Source: Actinomycetota bacterium (GTDB lineage: Bacteria; Actinomycetota; Nitriliruptoria; Nitriliruptorales; JAHWKO01). From it: a stretch of DNA of 8,236 bases. The DNA lies in the NCBI GenBank assembly GCA_019347855.1, contig JAHWKO010000095.1, positions 1 to 8,236 of the forward strand, in the 5' to 3' direction. The notes under the pieces are model-generated. The model did no database searches and had not been told where the DNA came from. It saw nothing but the letters and a program-made list of their open reading frames with translations. Shown here piece by piece: positions 5,892-8,236 of this stretch. Numbering within the stretch: position 1 is the stretch's first letter; each line of letters begins with the position of its first letter. The position numbers and the translations under genes are program-made.

Positions 5892-6845
5892 TCAGGCGGG
5901 GGTGGTGCCGCGGGTGCGGCGGCGGGCCCAGGCGGCCAACGCCACCGGCGCCCCGACCACCAACCCGATCGGCAGAGCCACCACGCCGATCCAGATCGCG
6001 ACGTTCGCGATGCCACGGAGCGCGGTGACCAGCACCGAGGTGGCCTCGGCCAGGACCTGGCCCGGGCGCCACGGGTCGCTGGGGACGGCCGCGGCGTCGG
6101 GTTCCTGGCGGAGGTGGATCGTCACCGTCGAGAGGCTCACCTGTTCCTCGAGGAGGCGACGCCGTCCCTCGATCTGCTCGATCTCGTCCCGGACCTGCCG
6201 GAGCCGCTCGAACACCGTGAACAGCTGGGCCGGGTCGGGGTCGTCGGCCGCCCGGACCTCTGCCAGCAGCTCCTGGAGCTCGGCCTCGAGGATGCGGAGG
6301 TTCTTCAGGCGCGCCTCGAGGTCGATGAACTCCTCCGTCACGTCCTCGGTGCTGAGGTGCACGTTGGGTTCCTCGACGGCGAGCGCCGTGATCGCGTCGA
6401 CCACGTCATCGAGCCCATCCGCGGGGACGCGGATCACGATGGTCCCGGTGAACCCCTCGCCGTCCTCGGGTCTCGTGAGGTCGGCCCCGTCCACGAACCC
6501 GCCCGAGCGTTCGGTCAGGGCGCGGATCTCGGCGAACGCCCGCGGTCCGTCCTCTACCGCCAGATCGATCTCCGCCCGGCGGATCCGCTTGCGGAGGCTG
6601 GACTCGGAGATGTCGGCACCAGCGCCGGTCAACCCGGCTCGGTCACCGGCGGGCTCGCCCTGCCCGCCCTCGCCGTCCGCGGCCGGTGCCGCTTCCGGGG
6701 CGGGCGCCTCTCCATCCACCGCCGGGGCGACGCCCGTCACACCGAGGTCGGCATCCCCCTCTGCGGTGCTCGCCCCGTCACCTCCGCCCGCGCACGCGCC
6801 GAGCACCAGCACCGCTGCCAACGTCCCCACGACGATCCGTCGCAT
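5892..6845 (-). CDS. DUF4349 domain lipoprotein
   Basis: 317 residues. MRRIVVGTLAAVLVLGAC is a lipoprotein signal with Arg2-Arg3 and lipobox LGAC (Cys18). A Gly/Ala/Pro/Glu-rich tether follows to about residue 80. The DUF4349 domain (about 82-306) begins with SSLRKRIRRAEIDLAVED, continues with ALTERSGGFVDGAD, GTIVIRVPADGLDDVVDAI, and the typical DVTEEFIDLEARLKNLR. A long heptad-like stretch (about 173-236, EAELQELLAEV, VFERLRQVRDEIEQIEGRRRLLEEQ) predicts a coiled coil. A single membrane helix (about 279-307) and a basic tail WARRRTRG close it. So the domain is held to the outer face by lipid at one end and a helix at the other. The function of DUF4349 proteins is not established. GGAGG stands seven bases before the ATG. 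It is divergent from kgd and lies upstream of the second FNT gene. Confidence 0.9.
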   Translation of the reverse strand: MRRIVVGTLAAVLVLGACAGGGDGASTAEGDADLGVTGVAPAVDGEAPAPEAAPAADGEGGQGEPAGDRAGLTGAGADISESSLRKRIRRAEIDLAVEDGPRAFAEIRALTERSGGFVDGADLTRPEDGEGFTGTIVIRVPADGLDDVVDAITALAVEEPNVHLSTEDVTEEFIDLEARLKNLRILEAELQELLAEVRAADDPDPAQLFTVFERLRQVRDEIEQIEGRRRLLEEQVSLSTVTIHLRQEPDAAAVPSDPWRPGQVLAEATSVLVTALRGIANVAIWIGVVALPIGLVVGAPVALAAWARRRTRGTTPA

Positions 6846-6862
6846 CCCTGCACCTCCGCTCG

Positions 6863-6874
6863 CTCACCGGTGAG
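6863..6874. repeat. 12-bp perfect palindrome in the DUF4349 leader
   Basis: CTCACCGGTGAG is self-complementary over 12 bases and lies 17 bases before the DUF4349 ATG, directly upstream of its ribosome binding site. It could be an operator or a leader hairpin. No further support is visible. Confidence 0.3.
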
Positions 6875-6910
6875 ACGCCACGACCGCCCTGCCGGTTCCA
6901 TCGGCGCCTA

Positions 6911-6926
6911 CCGTCCACACGGACGG
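6911..6926. promoter_or_regulatory. Stem-loop/inverted repeat between divergent DUF4349 and kgd genes
   Basis: CCGTCC and GGACGG form a perfect six-pair inverted repeat around ACAC. It lies 19 bases upstream of the candidate kgd -10 element, where the -35 would normally be, so a regulator bound here could affect kgd. The candidate is based on position and symmetry only. Confidence 0.28.
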
Positions 6927-6945
6927 CGCGGCCGAACCGGACTTG

Positions 6946-6951
6946 TAGCAT
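6946..6951 (+). promoter_or_regulatory. Possible -10 element of kgd
   Basis: TAGCAT fits TAnnnT and is 28 bases before the ATG at 6980. No -35 match is present at the expected spacing. The ribosome binding site is GGAAG at 6966-6970, nine bases before the ATG. Confidence 0.25.
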
Positions 6952-6979
6952 CGGTACGCGGCCCCGGAAGAGCGAGCTC

Positions 6980-8236
6980 ATGGCTGAGACCGAGACGACC
7001 GCCCCACAGGACACGTCCAGCGGCAACGGTGACGCCTTCGGCGTGAACCGTTGGCTGGTCGAGGAACTCTACGACCAGTACCGCGAGGACCCGGACTCGC
7101 TCAGTGAGAGCTGGCAGGACTTCTTCGAGGACTACCGCCCGGCCGGTCAGGCACCCACGAACGGTGAGCCCGACGAGGCCGAGGAACCCGAGGCCGACGC
7201 CGGCGAGGAACCCTCGGGCGAGGACGCCGCGAGCCCCGAGGCCGGCGAGTCGGAGGCCGGAGAGGCCGAGGCCGCCGAGGAGGATGAGGCTGAGGCGGCT
7301 GGCGCGCCGGAGCGCCTCCGCGGCATCGCCGCACGCATCGCCGAGAACATGGAACAGAGCATCTCGGTGCCGACCGCGACGAGCGTCCGGGACGTGCCCG
7401 CGAAGCTCCTCGAGGTCAACCGCACGATCGCGAACAACTACCTGCGCCGCACCTACGGCGGCAAGGTCTCGTTCACGCACATCATCGCCTACGCGGCGGT
7501 CAAGGCGGTCGCTGCCGTGCCTAACATGTCGTCGGTCTACACCCAGGTCGACGGGGAGCCCGCGATCCAGCGCAACGAGAGCCTGAACCTGGGGCTCGCG
7601 GTCGACGTCGAGCGCAAGGGCGAGCGGGTGCTGCTCGTCCCGAACATCAAGGACGCCGACACCCTGGACTTCAGTCAGTTCCTGGACGCCTACGAGGAGC
7701 TGATCCGCAAGGTCCGCACGAACAAGCTGTCCATGGCCGACTTCGCGGACACCACCATGACCATCACCAACCCGGGGATGATCGGGACGGTGATGTCGGT
7801 GCCGCGGCTGATGCAGGGACAGTCGGTGATCCTCGGCGTCGGTGCGATCGAGTACCCGGCCGAGTACCAGGCGGCCGACCCCAAGACGATCGCGAAGCTC
7901 GGCGTCTCCAAGAACATCACGCTGACGTCGACCTACGACCACCGCGTGATCCAGGGCGCAGAGTCCGGCCAGTGGCTGGGTCGGATCCACGAGCTGCTGC
8001 TCGGCGAGGACGAGTTCTACGCGTTCTTCGCCGTCGGACGCACGCCGGAGATCCGCACCGCAGCGCCGTCGCCCGGTCGGTTCGCAGCCGCATACGATAA
8101 CCTTGTGCGGGCCGGCGCGGAGGAGATCGTCTCGATCCACATCGGCTCGAACGTGTCCGCCACGGTGAACAGCGCCCGCCTAGCGATCCGCGACGCTCCG
8201 GTGCCGGTGCACCTCGTCGACACGGGAACAGCGTCG
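6980..8236 (+). CDS. kgd: 2-oxoglutarate dehydrogenase/decarboxylase Kgd (SucA-type) N-terminal half, abruptly changing to DegV-like sequence; open at window end
   Basis: Open for 419 codons to the window edge. Residues 19-53 (AFGVNRWLVEELYDQYRED, SWQDFFEDY) are the N-terminal 2-oxoglutarate dehydrogenase segment that docks partner subunits. Residues about 54-108 are a Glu/Ala-rich acidic linker. Residues about 110-347 are the E2-like acyltransferase domain fused into actinobacterial Kgd: ERLRGIAARIAENM, VPTATSVRDVPAKLL, GGKVSFTHIIAY, TNPGMIGTVMSVPRLM, GVGAIEYPAEYQ, and the active-site motif STYDHRVIQGAESG (His321). The protein would decarboxylate 2-oxoglutarate and transfer succinyl groups in the TCA cycle. 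Actinobacterial homologues run past 1,200 residues, with the thiamine-diphosphate E1 domain after this region. Here, after LLLGEDEFY (347), the expected linker to E1 is absent and residues 348-419 resemble DegV instead. The Kgd identification of 1-347 is secure; the integrity of the gene is not. Confidence 0.9.
   Translation, partial: MAETETTAPQDTSSGNGDAFGVNRWLVEELYDQYREDPDSLSESWQDFFEDYRPAGQAPTNGEPDEAEEPEADAGEEPSGEDAASPEAGESEAGEAEAAEEDEAEAAGAPERLRGIAARIAENMEQSISVPTATSVRDVPAKLLEVNRTIANNYLRRTYGGKVSFTHIIAYAAVKAVAAVPNMSSVYTQVDGEPAIQRNESLNLGLAVDVERKGERVLLVPNIKDADTLDFSQFLDAYEELIRKVRTNKLSMADFADTTMTITNPGMIGTVMSVPRLMQGQSVILGVGAIEYPAEYQAADPKTIAKLGVSKNITLTSTYDHRVIQGAESGQWLGRIHELLLGEDEFYAFFAVGRTPEIRTAAPSPGRFAAAYDNLVRAGAEEIVSIHIGSNVSATVNSARLAIRDAPVPVHLVDTGTAS
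8012..8236 (+). other. DegV-family fatty-acid-binding segment joined in frame to Kgd
   Basis: From Glu345-Phe346-Tyr347 on, the frame reads RTPEIRTAAPSPGRFAAAYD, AGAEEIVSIHIGSNVSATVN, SARLAIRDAPVPVHLVDTGT. In DegV proteins an eFY helix is followed by a TSqPSP motif, then a Y-x-x-L...GAeeVvsIHiSS-LSGTv-sArlA block and a final VVDSrt-s; order and spacing match here. DegV proteins bind fatty acids and serve as FakB-type partners of fatty-acid kinase. Here TA replaces the usual TS of the ligand motif, and GSNVSAT replaces SS-LSGT. The segment corresponds to the middle of DegV, lacking its N-terminal third. Codons ending in A or T are about twice as common (11 of 72) as in the Kgd part, a mild hint of a different source. 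Confidence 0.72.

Noticed and set aside
5856..7046. 396-residue and 404-residue open frames on the plus strand
   Set aside because: Both lie over the DUF4349 gene on the other strand, which has a signal peptide, ribosome site and domain match. The plus-strand products are Arg/Ser/Pro-rich without motifs.
6908..8140. 410-residue open frame on the minus strand
   Set aside because: Exactly antisense to kgd, whose family motifs are unmistakable; the antisense product is a low-complexity Val/Leu/Asp/Arg sequence.
1..8236. CRISPR array, tRNA/rRNA genes, insertion sequence ends or a defence island
   Set aside because: No regularly spaced repeats, no tRNA-like cloverleaf ends, no transposase or nuclease motifs were found on either strand; genes are housekeeping or envelope types.

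Overview
The window is a gene-dense, very GC-rich stretch whose coding frames almost always end codons in G or C. The start of a Kgd/SucA-type 2-oxoglutarate dehydrogenase with the E2-like domain inside the E1 chain (an actinobacterial hallmark), a cell-wall-binding-repeat-2 (CWB2) secreted protein and several G/P/A-rich lipoproteins all point to a high-GC actinobacterium. A deep branch such as Nitriliruptoria (Euzebya, Egibacter, Nitriliruptor) is a guess from style, not a demonstrated assignment. No RNA gene, CRISPR array or insertion sequence was seen. No gene-free stretch exceeds about 140 bases.

Layout from left to right. (1) The 3' end of a CWB2 protein (to 497). (2) A formate/nitrite-transporter (FNT) family channel on + (602-1435). 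(3) Convergent to it, a minus-strand group: a class I glutamine amidotransferase (2903-2103), a short open frame resembling the tail of a universal-stress-protein domain, and a small lipoprotein (1936-1445), all tightly packed with stop/start overlaps. (4) Divergent from the amidotransferase, a + strand pair: an FKBP-type peptidyl-prolyl isomerase lipoprotein (best start CTG at 3016) and, 15 bases later, a CoA-disulfide-reductase-like FAD/NAD(P)H oxidoreductase (3538-4917). (5) Convergent, a second FNT paralogue (5755-4925) preceded by a DUF4349 lipoprotein (6845-5892), both on minus. (6) Divergent from DUF4349, the beginning of kgd (6980 onward), which stays open to the window edge.

The most striking observation is in that last gene. 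Residues 1-347 are an ordinary Kgd N-terminus, acidic linker and E2-like acyltransferase domain. Directly after the shared-looking Glu-Phe-Tyr at 345-347 the frame stops resembling Kgd and reads, still in frame, as the middle of a DegV-family fatty-acid-binding protein. The expected Kgd continuation leading into the thiamine-dependent E1 part is missing. This is either a true gene fusion/deletion or, more likely, an assembly chimera joined at a short common sequence.

Functionally the block looks like housekeeping and redox physiology: envelope proteins and lipoproteins, anion channels for small monocarboxylates or nitrite, a thiol/flavin reductase, extracytoplasmic protein folding and the TCA-cycle 2-oxoglutarate step. 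I found no convincing defence or mobile system. The remaining points of interest are the paralogous FNT pair, the degenerate stress-protein tail, a CTG start and several perfect palindromes in short intergenic regions.
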